Shown here: positions 38,628 to 47,280 of the stretch, piece by piece
Position numbering within the stretch: position 1 is the first letter of the stretch
How the letters are laid out: each line of letters opens with the position of its first letter
Source: BOG-994 sp049514215
GTDB lineage: Bacteria > Pseudomonadota > Gammaproteobacteria > Burkholderiales > Burkholderiaceae_D
Length of the DNA: 64,000 bases
NCBI GenBank assembly: GCA_049514215.1
Contig: JBEKVI010000001.1
Span: 144,531-208,530 of the forward strand
Direction of reading: 5' to 3'
The notes under the pieces: generated by a model
What the model was told of the DNA's origin: nothing
What the model saw: only the letters and a program-made list of their open reading frames with translations
Database searches by the model: none
Position numbers and translations under genes: made by a program

Positions 38628-39701
38628 TTGGGTTCGTGCGCGCGCATCGCTCGTGGGATTCGGCGCTGCTCGACGCTTGGACGCCTTGTGCTGCGGACTG
38701 GCGCACCCGAGGGCCGGAAGATTAAGGCACGCACGCGCCTGCGCCTCAGCGCTGCAATGCTGGTCGTGCTCGCCACGCTCATGGGCGTGGGCGTTGGGCC
38801 AAGCCTCGCCGAGGACACGCTGTCTGGCGCGTTTCGCCAACGCATCGCGGCCACGGGTAAGCGGGGCTTTCTATATCTCGTGACTTCGGCAAACGCCGAT
38901 GTCGAGAATGCGGCCAGCACGCGGCTGTATCTCTATGGAACGGTCCACGTGGGCAAGCCCTCGCTGTTTCCGCTCAATGACGAGGTCGCGAAATGCCTCG
39001 ACGGATCGACGCGCCTGGCGCTCGAGGCCGATCCGGGTAAGGAGTCGAGCATTGCGAGACTCGTCCAGCAGCTCGCCATATATCCTGAGAACGACTCTCT
39101 GTCGAATCACATTCCCGCTGATCTTCTGGCGCGGCTGCCCGAGGTCGGCGATCGCCTCCACATCCCGATGGCCCGCATGTTGCGCATGCGGGCCTGGATG
39201 CTCTCGCAGTCCTTGGACATGCTCGAATTGGCGCGAGAAGGCCTCAGCGGGGGCGAAGGGGTGGACGTCCTCTTGGCTCAATACGCAACGCAGCGCAACA
39301 TCCCGATCGTCGAAATCGAGGGTTTTGAGCGACAGCTGCAACTCTTAAGTGGCGAGCCCGATCCGGTTCAGATCGACGAGCTGCGTGACTCCATCGATGA
39401 AATTCAAGACGGCCAGGCCGCGCACGATGCCCAGACACTTCTCGACGGATGGGCCAACGCGGACGTCGATGCCGTCGAATCCAATCTCGCTGAGCTGCGC
39501 GAGCGCGACAGCGCCTTCTCCCGTTACCTTCTCGATGAAATCCTAAACGCTCGCAACCGGACGATGGCCGATCGGGCCGAACAGTTCCTGGCCGAAGGCG
39601 GAACCACTTTTTTTGCGGTGGGATCCCTGCACTTGTTTTCCGAGCAGGGCTTGGTCAGCGAGTTAAAGCGTCGCGGCTATCGCGTCCAAAACCTCCAGTA
39701 G
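38628..39701 (+). CDS. TraB/GumN family protein
   Basis: A protein of up to 357 residues of the TraB/GumN family, possibly metal-dependent proteases. It has GTVHVGKPSLFPL near the start of the domain, LALEADPGK, DVLLAQYATQRNIPIVEIEGFERQ, and the C-terminal FFAVGSLHLFSEQGLVSELKRRGY. A signal peptide (LSAAMLVVLATLMGVGVGPSLA) sits about 40 residues in, so the true start may be nearer 38757 than the TTG at 38628. It follows dolP by 11 bases. The substrate is unknown. Confidence 0.8.
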   Translation: MGSCARIARGIRRCSTLGRLVLRTGAPEGRKIKARTRLRLSAAMLVVLATLMGVGVGPSLAEDTLSGAFRQRIAATGKRGFLYLVTSANADVENAASTRLYLYGTVHVGKPSLFPLNDEVAKCLDGSTRLALEADPGKESSIARLVQQLAIYPENDSLSNHIPADLLARLPEVGDRLHIPMARMLRMRAWMLSQSLDMLELAREGLSGGEGVDVLLAQYATQRNIPIVEIEGFERQLQLLSGEPDPVQIDELRDSIDEIQDGQAAHDAQTLLDGWANADVDAVESNLAELRERDSAFSRYLLDEILNARNRTMADRAEQFLAEGGTTFFAVGSLHLFSEQGLVSELKRRGYRVQNLQ

Positions 39702-39757
39702 GCGCAGCCGGCCCAACGGGAGCGATGCCCTGTGGCCGCCCCGACTTCCTGGAAGTT

Positions 39758-40675
39758 CTAGTGTGCGACGTGACGTTCGACCGGGGCAGACACGCGTGGG
39801 CGCGACATTTCGAAACCCAAAGCGGCGCGCAGGCGATCGCGCAGAATGCGCGATAGTCCGGCCTCACCGAGGGCCTGACGCAGCTCCCGCAGTGTGAAGA
39901 GTTCAGCCTGGATCCCAAACCGGGCGGTCTCTGCGAATGCGTCGAGCTCGGTGCGGTCGTCGAAAGCGTCGGGCTGGTGATTCCAGAACATGAAGTTCAG
40001 AAAATCCCGCGCGAAGTCGTAGGGTTTAAGTGGCTTGAATGCGACGCAGTCCAAGCCTGGTCTTGGGCGCCGCCCATCGCGCCTTGGACCGAGTTCGGTC
40101 AGGCGCGGATCGTGACCCTGTTGCCAGTGCGCGATCTGATGCACCATGAAGAGTTTATAGAACCGGTAGCCGTGGAGAAAAGGGATCTCCTGGTTCATGT
40201 ACATCCGAACGGGAGCGACCTCGATCGATCGCGAGCGGGTCGAGAGGGTCGCGATCCGTTGACCGATCTGCTCACTCGAAAACTGCTTGAACTTCACTGT
40301 GTATTCGTCGATCCAGGGTCGGGACATCCGATTGTCCGGTGGGGCGATGAAATAGAGTTCTTCGCGACTGAAGAACTGGGTCAAAGGATAGGTGCGATGG
40401 GGCTCGGGTAGGTCCCGCCACAAGGTGTTTGCTGAAAGCGACGGCTTATCGAAGTAAGCCGAAACATCGAAGTAAAATCGTTCTCGCCGAATCGTATCGG
40501 TGTCTTGAACCTGGTGAACGTCGAAATAGCGTTCGCCATCGACCATCGTCCAGAGCTTCGAGTGGGCCAACTCGCGGCCGAACAAGGACGGTATCGTGCG
40601 CTCGAGATAGAGCTTGGCCTGCCCTTCACACATGCACGGGAAGGCGTGAGCGGTTGATTGGATGAGATTGGGCAA
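39758..40675 (-). CDS. Hypothetical protein, family not recognised
   Basis: A 305-residue protein I do not recognise. It is rich in aromatic and charged residues, with no signal peptide or membrane segment. Notable pieces are HAFPCMCEGQAKLYLERTIP, with a CxC pair, ERYFDVHQVQDTDTIRRERF, FKPLKPYDFARDFLNFMFWNHQ and LREL-RQALGEAGLSRILRDRL at the end. TTG 40675 is chosen as start because AGGAG lies seven bases upstream; TTG at 40699 would add eight residues without a site. A 7-bp inverted repeat lies 76 bases upstream. Confidence 0.7.
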   Translation of the reverse strand: MPNLIQSTAHAFPCMCEGQAKLYLERTIPSLFGRELAHSKLWTMVDGERYFDVHQVQDTDTIRRERFYFDVSAYFDKPSLSANTLWRDLPEPHRTYPLTQFFSREELYFIAPPDNRMSRPWIDEYTVKFKQFSSEQIGQRIATLSTRSRSIEVAPVRMYMNQEIPFLHGYRFYKLFMVHQIAHWQQGHDPRLTELGPRRDGRRPRPGLDCVAFKPLKPYDFARDFLNFMFWNHQPDAFDDRTELDAFAETARFGIQAELFTLRELRQALGEAGLSRILRDRLRAALGFEMSRPRVSAPVERHVAH

Positions 40676-40750
40676 GTACTTACTCCTATCGAAAGCCAAT
40701 CGCTGAGCCGAAGCCCTGCAAACTTTCGACGGCGCGGTTAACGTCCGAGG

Positions 40751-40768
40751 TGCGATAAAACTATCGCA
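40751..40768 (-). promoter_or_regulatory. Perfect inverted repeat upstream of the orphan gene
   Basis: TGCGATA at 40751-40757 and TATCGCA at 40762-40768 form an 18-bp palindrome with a four-base spacer, the size of a dimer-binding operator. It lies 76-93 bases upstream of the 305-residue gene read on the minus strand. The same gap holds another stem, GGAAGCG 40843-40849 with CGCTTCC 40861-40867, downstream of the RND pump gene. Confidence 0.4.
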
Positions 40769-40946
40769 TCAAAGATATCGACCGGGAATAGCCCGACTTG
40801 AGTAGGTCTACGCCTTTGTTGCGCGCCGGCCGCGCAGGAATGGGAAGCGAGCGAAGCGTGCGCTTCCGAAACCTGCGTCCAGCGGCCGTTGACTTGGGAC
40901 CGCGCCAGATGGGCTCATCCCGAAGAGGGGGCTTCTCGAGCCTGCG

Positions 40947-43900
40947 CTAGCGGCCGCCTTCTTCTCCCACAGGGGCTGCGGGCTGTCCCAGGCCCGGAGA
41001 TCCGCCCGCCTTCGGACGGTCCTCGGTTTCGGGTATCGGCAGGGACTCGGTCAGACGCGCCTGGTTCTTGCGGTAGAAGTAGTCCGCGGCCTTGCGCCCC
41101 CAGCGATCCAGATAGGAATAGATCACCGGGACCACGACAAGGGTGAGCAAGGTCGACGTCAAAACCCCACCAATGATGGCCCGACCCATCGGCGACTGCT
41201 GTTCGGAGCCCGCTCCTAGGCCGAGCGCCAAGGGAAGCATGCCAAAGACCATCGCCGTCGTGGTCATGAGGATCGGTCGAAGCCGCACCTGACCTGCAGC
41301 GAGCAGGGCGTCGTGTTGATTCATGCCCTCGCGTTGGCCATGATTGGCAAAGTCAACCAGCAGAATGGCATTCTTGGTGACCAGGCCCATAAGCATAATG
41401 AAGCCGATGATGGAGAAGATGTTCAGGGTTGTGCGTGTGAGAAACAGCGCGAGCAGAACTCCGATCAGCGAGAACGGAAGCGATGCCATGATGGCAATGG
41501 GCTGCAGAAAGCTCGCAAATTGAGAGGCGAGGATCAGGTAGATGAAAATGATCGCGAGCCCCAATGCGCCCAGTGCAGCCTGACTCGACTCGTCCTGCTC
41601 TTCCTGCGCTCCGCCGACCATGATCTGGTAGCCCGAGGGCAGCGACCGCGCAACGATGAGTTTATGGATGTCGGCCCCGATGTCGCCCGCGGGACGGCCT
41701 TGGACGTTCGCGTACAGACTGACACGGCGTTGCAGGTTCTGGCGCTTGATGATCTGCGGGCTATCGGCTGTGACGACGGCGGCCACCTGGCGCAAGGGCA
41801 CCAGCCGTGGCGAGCCATCGGGTCCGGCCCGGCTCGTCGAGATCATGAGATCACCGATGTCTTCGGCGGCGGTCCGGTTTGACGGCGGCAGTTGCACCCG
41901 AACTTCGTAGTTTTGGGAGTCGGGAGCGAGCCAATAGCCCACCGTCTGTCCGGCGACCAGGGGTTGCAAGGCGCTGCCCAGCGAAGCCGTGGTGAGCCCA
42001 AGCTCGCTGAGAGCGCCCGGATTCGGACGAATCGCCAAGGCCGGCGTACCGGGCTTTAGGCTCGTCTGCAGGTCGACGACACCGGGAATCTTTTCGACGT
42101 CGGCGTACAGATCCGTCGCAATCCGATTGATTGTTGCGTCCTCCGGACCGATTACGCTCAGGAAAATCGGTGTGTTAAATCCAATACTTGATTGAATGCC
42201 AGGAATGTGACTGAGCTTGCCACGAATGATTTTCTCCAGCTCCTGCTGGCTTCGCGAACGCTCGCTACGATCGGCGAGTTTGAGCAGCAGCCGGACCGTC
42301 CCGCGCCCGTTGCCGAAAACGTCGACATCGACCGAGTCGATCTCGGGAATCGACTTGAGCTCTCGCTCGACCAGTTGAGTTCTTTGGTCCGCGTATTCGA
42401 GACTGGCGCCGGCCGGGGTCGTCAACTGGACCGAGATCCATCCCTCGTCATCCTGGGGCACGAATTCGGTCCCGATGAGAGGGATCAGGCCGAGGCCGCC
42501 CACAAACAAGAGCCCCGCGATTGCCAGGGTCGCTATCCGATGCAACAGCGCCCATTCCAAAATCGTCCCGTAGACGACATGCAGCCAATCGATGAAGCGG
42601 CCTACCGCATCGAGGACCCAGCGCACCGGCGCGAAGCCCAAGACGCGCGACTGGGCTGGGTCATACCAGACCGACGAGAGCATCGGATCGAGCGTGAAGC
42701 TCACGAACAGGGAGACGAGGACGGCAACCGTGACGGTGATACCGAAGGAAAAGAAGAACTTTCCGATCGCACCGTTCATGAACGCGACCGGCACAAAGAC
42801 CGCCACAATCGCGAATGTGGTGGCCATGACCGCAAGCCCGATCTCGTCGGTTCCATCAAGCGCTGCCGTGCGGTGATCCTTTCCTTTGCGCAGATGCCGC
42901 ACGATGTTTTCTCGCACCACGATCGCATCGTCGATCAGTAAGCCAATACATAGCGACAGGGCCATCATCGTCATGAAGTTCAGCGTGAAGCCGAAAATGT
43001 ACAGGGCGATGAAGCTCGACAAGACCGCGATGGGTAGGGTCAATCCGGTGATGACAGTGCTGCGCCAGCTGCGCAAAAAGAGGAAGACGATCAAGATCGT
43101 CAATAGACCGCCCTCGAGCAGCGTGTGCTTGACCCCCGTTAGCGAGTCCTGGATGAAATCCGAGTTCGCATTCAAAACGCGGACATCGACTCCCGGAGGC
43201 AGCCGGTCCTTCATTGATTTGACGGTTTCCTTGATCGCGTTTCCGGTCGCGACGATGTTGGCGTCTTGCACCTTGTAGACATCCAGACTGATCGAGGGCT
43301 GCCCGTTCAAGCGTGAAAGGGTTGTCGGCTCCTGTTCTCCGTCCTCGATGTCGGCGACTTGATTCAGGTACACCGGAGCGCCCTGGGTGGCGCCGCGCCG
43401 TGCGACGACGATACGCCCGAAGCCGGCGACATCCTTGATCTTTCCCTCCACACGCACCAAGGCCTCGGTCTGCGCGTTCTCGATGCGGCCTGCGGCGATG
43501 TCCTGGTTCGCACTACGAATCGCCTCCATGACCTGGTCCACGCCCACGTTGTAGGCGGCCAAGGCGTCAGGATGTACGTGGATGAGGATCTGCCGGGCGC
43601 GCCCTCCCGAATAGACGAGTCGCCCCACACCGGGGGCCTTTTGCAGCTCCTTGATGATGATCTGGTCGGTCAAGGTCGTCAGCGAGCGCAGGTCGCGGGT
43701 TGTGGACGTGACCGCCAGCTCTGCGACCGGTTCGTCATTCTCGGTGTCAGCGCGGATGACGAGGGGATCCTTCGCTTCCCGCGGGAAATTCGGTCGGATC
43801 TGTGCTATCCGATCGCGCACGTCCTGGATGGCACGGTTGATGTCGGTCCCCAGCCGGAACTCGACGAAGGTTTCAGAGTCCCCCTCGATCGAGTTGGATC

Positions 43901-44141
43901 GGATGAGTTTGATGCCGCTGACAGTGTTGACCGCGTTCTCGATCGGTTTGGTGAGATCGTTTTCGACCGCCTCGGGGGAGGCCCCGGGATAGCTCACCTG
44001 AATGGTCAGGGTCGGAAAGCTAATATCGGGCAGCTCTTCGACCCCGAGCCTGCTATACGAGAACATTCCCAAGATGCACAGTCCTGCCATCACCATGGTG
44101 GCGAAGACCGGATTTTTTATCGAAACTTTCGTGATCCACAT
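40947..44141 (-). CDS. RND efflux pump inner-membrane permease (HAE1/AcrB type)
   Basis: A 1064-residue proton-driven drug/solute exporter, the full length for the family. There are 12 membrane helices, with the first helix after KNPVFATMVMAGL. Helix 4 carries the two essential aspartates in LSLCIGLLIDDAIVVREN and helix 10 the lysine in LVTKNAILLVDFA. Large periplasmic loops include SYPGASPEAVENDLTKPIENAV. It lies downstream of its adaptor gene; no outer-membrane channel gene is nearby, so it probably uses a shared TolC-like channel (inference). Confidence 0.95.
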   Translation of the reverse strand: MWITKVSIKNPVFATMVMAGLCILGMFSYSRLGVEELPDISFPTLTIQVSYPGASPEAVENDLTKPIENAVNTVSGIKLIRSNSIEGDSETFVEFRLGTDINRAIQDVRDRIAQIRPNFPREAKDPLVIRADTENDEPVAELAVTSTTRDLRSLTTLTDQIIIKELQKAPGVGRLVYSGGRARQILIHVHPDALAAYNVGVDQVMEAIRSANQDIAAGRIENAQTEALVRVEGKIKDVAGFGRIVVARRGATQGAPVYLNQVADIEDGEQEPTTLSRLNGQPSISLDVYKVQDANIVATGNAIKETVKSMKDRLPPGVDVRVLNANSDFIQDSLTGVKHTLLEGGLLTILIVFLFLRSWRSTVITGLTLPIAVLSSFIALYIFGFTLNFMTMMALSLCIGLLIDDAIVVRENIVRHLRKGKDHRTAALDGTDEIGLAVMATTFAIVAVFVPVAFMNGAIGKFFFSFGITVTVAVLVSLFVSFTLDPMLSSVWYDPAQSRVLGFAPVRWVLDAVGRFIDWLHVVYGTILEWALLHRIATLAIAGLLFVGGLGLIPLIGTEFVPQDDEGWISVQLTTPAGASLEYADQRTQLVERELKSIPEIDSVDVDVFGNGRGTVRLLLKLADRSERSRSQQELEKIIRGKLSHIPGIQSSIGFNTPIFLSVIGPEDATINRIATDLYADVEKIPGVVDLQTSLKPGTPALAIRPNPGALSELGLTTASLGSALQPLVAGQTVGYWLAPDSQNYEVRVQLPPSNRTAAEDIGDLMISTSRAGPDGSPRLVPLRQVAAVVTADSPQIIKRQNLQRRVSLYANVQGRPAGDIGADIHKLIVARSLPSGYQIMVGGAQEEQDESSQAALGALGLAIIFIYLILASQFASFLQPIAIMASLPFSLIGVLLALFLTRTTLNIFSIIGFIMLMGLVTKNAILLVDFANHGQREGMNQHDALLAAGQVRLRPILMTTTAMVFGMLPLALGLGAGSEQQSPMGRAIIGGVLTSTLLTLVVVPVIYSYLDRWGRKAADYFYRKNQARLTESLPIPETEDRPKAGGSPGLGQPAAPVGEEGGR

Positions 44142-44233
44142 GGTTTTTCCTCGATGGCGCCCTGATACGCCTCTGGATCGACTACGCGGCCCAACCGTGC
44201 ATTGTCATGCACCCGGCCGCTGGCCCTCGCAAA

Positions 44234-45412
44234 CTAGGAAGACGCCGGCGCTGCAGCCGCGCTTTGGGGAGCAGCCGGTCCCTTGATCGTGGCCGGTGCC
44301 CCTTCCTTCAAGTTATCGAACTTCGCTGCGAGCACGGGGACATCGGCAGGCAATCCCTGTTTGACTTCGACCAGACCAGCCGCGGCATCCCGCCTTCCAA
44401 CCTCGATCGGACGGCGCGTCAGCACCTTAGATTCAATACTCCAGACCACGGCTTGTCCTGCGTCGATCTGAACCGCGGTGGCCGGCAGCGACGGTACGGG
44501 AGCACTTTGCCCCAGGTCGAGCACGCCTTCGGCAAACATGCCGGACTTCAGGACGTGATCGGGATTGCGTACCGTGAAATAAACCGGAATGGAACGTGTG
44601 CCAGGTTCCGTGGCCGGACTGATGCGATCGAGCACCGCAGGAAATACGTGGCCAGGAAATCCGTCGACGGTGAGCTTGGCCGTTTGACCGCGATTCAATT
44701 GCGCGATCTCCGAGGCGGGCACCAAGGCCTCGAGTTCAAGCGAGTCCAGATCGACGATCGTGAAAAGAGAGGCATCGACGGAGGCCTTCTCGCCGACCTT
44801 CACGTAGCGCTTGGCGACGATGCCCGAAAGAGGCGCGGTCACGTTTGTCTGAGACAACGCGATCTGCGCGAGCTGGACCTCGGCCTCGGCTGCCTCAAGC
44901 GTAGCGCGGTTCGCCTTATATGTGCTCTCGGCGCTATCGAATGCGTTTTGCGATATGAAGTTCTTCTCCAGGAGAGCCCGGTTCGTGGTCCGATTTTTCT
45001 CGGCGAGATCGAATTGCGCCTTGGCTGAATCGCGCGAGCTGACTTTCTCTGCCAGACGGGCCTTCAAGTCCGCGGTATCCAATTGAGCTAGCTGCTCGCC
45101 CGCGCGCACAGGGTCACCCTCACGCACACGAATGCTTACGACGTCGACTGCCTGCTTGGCCTTGACCACGGCCTGCCCGCGTGCGTCCAGATTGCCGTTG
45201 ATGGCCAGGGAACGCTCGAGCACATGCGGCTTCAGATAGGTCAGATCCGATGGGTTGAACTCGAGTTCGACTGTCTTGGGCGGGTCGACCGCCCTAGAGC
45301 GGGCGATGCTCAGTCCCAGTAGCACGAGTCCCGTCACGACGACGATGGCGCAAAGGGAAGCCACAACGATGCGCTTGCGGCGCGATTTAGCTGATGCGAT
45401 CATATTTAGCAT
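44234..45412 (-). CDS. RND efflux periplasmic adaptor (membrane-fusion protein)
   Basis: A 392-residue membrane-fusion protein linking the permease to an outer-membrane channel. An N-terminal membrane segment (IVVASLCAIVVVTGLVLLGLSIA) precedes the lipoyl half motifs, with VVSIRVREGDPVRAGEQLAQLD before a helical hairpin (about 100-165) and ALSQTNVTAPLSGIVAKRYV after it. Beta-barrel and membrane-proximal domains follow. It starts the two-gene operon; a second ATG at 45403 could also be used. No regulator gene is adjacent. Confidence 0.92.
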   Translation of the reverse strand: MLNMIASAKSRRKRIVVASLCAIVVVTGLVLLGLSIARSRAVDPPKTVELEFNPSDLTYLKPHVLERSLAINGNLDARGQAVVKAKQAVDVVSIRVREGDPVRAGEQLAQLDTADLKARLAEKVSSRDSAKAQFDLAEKNRTTNRALLEKNFISQNAFDSAESTYKANRATLEAAEAEVQLAQIALSQTNVTAPLSGIVAKRYVKVGEKASVDASLFTIVDLDSLELEALVPASEIAQLNRGQTAKLTVDGFPGHVFPAVLDRISPATEPGTRSIPVYFTVRNPDHVLKSGMFAEGVLDLGQSAPVPSLPATAVQIDAGQAVVWSIESKVLTRRPIEVGRRDAAAGLVEVKQGLPADVPVLAAKFDNLKEGAPATIKGPAAPQSAAAAPASS

Positions 45413-45556
45413 TGAAAGGCGCTCGCTGCCCGAAGTATCCCATGGGCGCGATTCTAGAAATGACTGCGTTGTCAGGCCAGTGCTTGCCGACAGAACGCCT
45501 CATAGAACGACGAACTGACAGACCAGAGGCGCGAAGCGCAATCGCGCGCCAGCGCA

Positions 45557-45964
45557 CTACACTGCGCGCTCCTCGCCTTGTCGCCGGGAGGGCGGCTGTC
45601 CCGGTGGCTTGTCCCCCAAAACCTGGTCCCGAAGAGCCCGTTTTCCAAAAACCTCCACCATGCGCACGTCCGAACCCGGGTTTTCCTTCCGGATTCGCTC
45701 GAAGTCCGACTTGATCTCCCCGGTGAACCCGACGGTGCGGGTCAGAGCCAGCCGGCCGTCCACGATGACGGCAACCGCGACCGGTCTGCCCCAAAGCCTG
45801 ACGAGTTCCACCAGACGCTCGGGAAACTGCGAGCACGCCCGCTCAAAGAGGTCCCACATGTTGTCGAGCTCGTCCAGGGGCGCTCGGTGCATGCTCTCGC
45901 CGTCGACGCGCAGTATCAGCCAAGCGGGTCGCTCCTGGTTTCGGGAGAAGGGCGTGTTTTGCAT
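45557..45964 (-). CDS. Hypothetical small protein
   Basis: A 135-residue soluble protein I do not recognise. It has an alpha/beta look: WLILRVDGESMHRAPLDE, a helix LDNMWDLFERACSQFPERLVELV, and AVAVIVDGRLALTRTVGF followed by KSDFERIRKENPGSDV. The ATG at 45964 is uncertain because no clear ribosome-binding site precedes it; the same frame runs up to a GTG at 46045. It sits between the efflux adaptor and an Lrp-type regulator on the same strand. Confidence 0.55.
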   Translation of the reverse strand: MQNTPFSRNQERPAWLILRVDGESMHRAPLDELDNMWDLFERACSQFPERLVELVRLWGRPVAVAVIVDGRLALTRTVGFTGEIKSDFERIRKENPGSDVRMVEVFGKRALRDQVLGDKPPGQPPSRRQGEERAV

Positions 45965-46207
45965 GAGGCTTACTTCACAGGAGAACCATTTGACCCGTAA
46001 AACAGTATCGAATGTGGAAGGATCGAGACAATGCCGCTCTTCCACTTCGCCGGAACGTTATTTTGCACGGTTCTGGACCAATTGGACGCACCACCCCGGT
46101 ATTTCGACAATTCAGAGGCATCGCAACGCCTAAAGAGCACGGTTTTCGCGTGGCGTGATAGCCACACTATGCCAGCCAATGCTCCAAACGGGTTCGCCCA
46201 CCACAAC

Positions 46208-46699
46208 TTATCCGGGCAAGGGCAACGCCGTCGTTTCCTTGATGCGATCGAGCGCGAAGCTCGATTTGACGTCGACGACCGCGGGATGTCGAAGCAGGTG
46301 GTGCATGACGAAGCGCGAATAATGCGCGAGATCTTGGGCCTGAACCCGCAACAGGTAGTCCATCTCTCCAGTCATGGCATAGCATGCGACCACCTCGGGC
46401 CAGCTTTCGACGGCGGCGCGAAAAGCGTCTAGCGGCGAGCGCCGCGAGGACTCATTGTGCTTTTCAAGCCGCACCGTGGCGAAGGCCAAAAGACCCAGGC
46501 CCACTCGTCCGGGATCGAGGAGCGCTACGTAGCACCGAATGACGCCCGCTTCCTCCAGCCTTCGAATGCGTCTTAAGCAAGGAGACGGCGAAAGACTCAC
46601 GCGTTCGGCGATTTCCTGATTGCTAAGCTTTCCGTCCTGCTGCAGCAATTCGAGAATCCGCCAGTCGGTGCGGTCCCAAACAATCTGGTCAGTGGGCAT
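46208..46699 (-). CDS. Lrp/AsnC family transcriptional regulator
   Basis: A 163-residue regulator with a winged-helix N-terminus (RILELLQQDGKLSNQEIAERV, then SPSPCLRRIRRLEEAG) and a C-terminal RAM/AsnC ligand domain (about 75-155, VVACYAMTGEMDYLLRV). ATG 46699 has GGAG six bases upstream. Such proteins sense amino acids; the ligand here is unknown. It is divergent from urtABCDE, with the NtrC-like sites in the region between. Confidence 0.9.
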   Translation of the reverse strand: MPTDQIVWDRTDWRILELLQQDGKLSNQEIAERVSLSPSPCLRRIRRLEEAGVIRCYVALLDPGRVGLGLLAFATVRLEKHNESSRRSPLDAFRAAVESWPEVVACYAMTGEMDYLLRVQAQDLAHYSRFVMHHLLRHPAVVDVKSSFALDRIKETTALPLPG

Positions 46700-46764
46700 A
46701 TCTGCTCCAGAGATGGCGAACCCTGATTTTAGGCGAAGGTTAGGACCTCCTCTTTTCGAATTCA

Positions 46765-46779
46765 GCATCAAAGTGGTGC
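46765..46779 (+). promoter_or_regulatory. NtrC-like binding site upstream of urtA
   Basis: GCATC-AAAGT-GGTGC at 46765-46779 differs at one position from the known NtrC pattern GCACC-N5-GGTGC. It is about 180 bases upstream of the sigma-54-like promoter, a usual enhancer distance. Further half-sites lie at 46799-46803 (GCACC) and 46814-46818 (GGTGC), although 10 bases apart. Confidence 0.55.
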
Positions 46780-46960
46780 GTATGCGAGGGTCTTTGGCGC
46801 ACCATCATAGGGCGGTGCCGCTCTAAGTGGATGTCCTAGGCGATCTTCTAGGAGTTCCCACCGGCATCTCAGGAGAGTCTTGTGACGCGGGCAATCAAGT
46901 CGCCGCACGGATCACGCTCGGTGTCGCAGCAGTACAGCATCGCAGACCTCAGGCACCGGA

Positions 46961-46975
46961 TGGCACGGATGGTGC
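46961..46975 (+). promoter_or_regulatory. Sigma-54 type promoter of urtABCDE
   Basis: TGGCACGGATGGTGC has GG and GC separated by ten bases, as in the sigma-54 consensus TGGCACG-N4-TTGC, with one mismatch in the -12 part. Transcription would start near 46987, about 290 bases before urtA. The urea transporter genes are commonly under nitrogen control, which fits. Confidence 0.6.
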
Positions 46976-46987
46976 TTTGAGAGGTCG

Positions 46988-47280
46988 GTCAAGTCAGTTC
47001 GTCATCGTCGTGAATTCCAAAATGCAATGCCGAGCGTGGCGAGGGTTTGTGTCGCCCGCCTCGGCTCGCTGCGCGACTGTAGTGCTGGGAGGCGCAGCGC
47101 CCGGGAATGGGGCGGGTTACGGTGCGCTAACGATTGGCAAGTAAGACATCAGGGATTCGGCAGGTGCCAAGGGGGACTCCCCTTCGTATTTCGGGCCGAA
47201 ACGGTGAAGTACCGCGCGGACTTCAACCCGTTGAGAAGACTAGTTGAGTTCGAGGACGTTCTTTTTCCAAAGGAGTTCAA
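46988..47280 (+). other. Long untranslated leader of urtA
   Basis: This stretch holds no convincing gene. It contains a 6-bp hairpin, AAGGGG and CCCCTT at 47169-47184 with loop GACT, and a strong AAGGAG just before the urtA ATG. No guanidine riboswitch core was seen. The whole gene-free span here is 46700-47280; upstream of this leader it holds the NtrC-like and sigma-54 sites. Confidence 0.4.

Noticed and set aside
42192..44165. Plus-strand open frames within the RND pump gene
   Set aside because: They are antisense to an intact 1064-residue permease and have strongly charged, unnatural composition.
46827..47144. A 105-codon open frame upstream of urtA
   Set aside because: No ribosome-binding site or protein-like pattern is seen, and it spans the sigma-54-like promoter and leader.
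46988..47280. Guanidine riboswitch in the urtA leader
   Set aside because: Urea-related operons sometimes carry one, but the conserved ykkC core sequences were not found.
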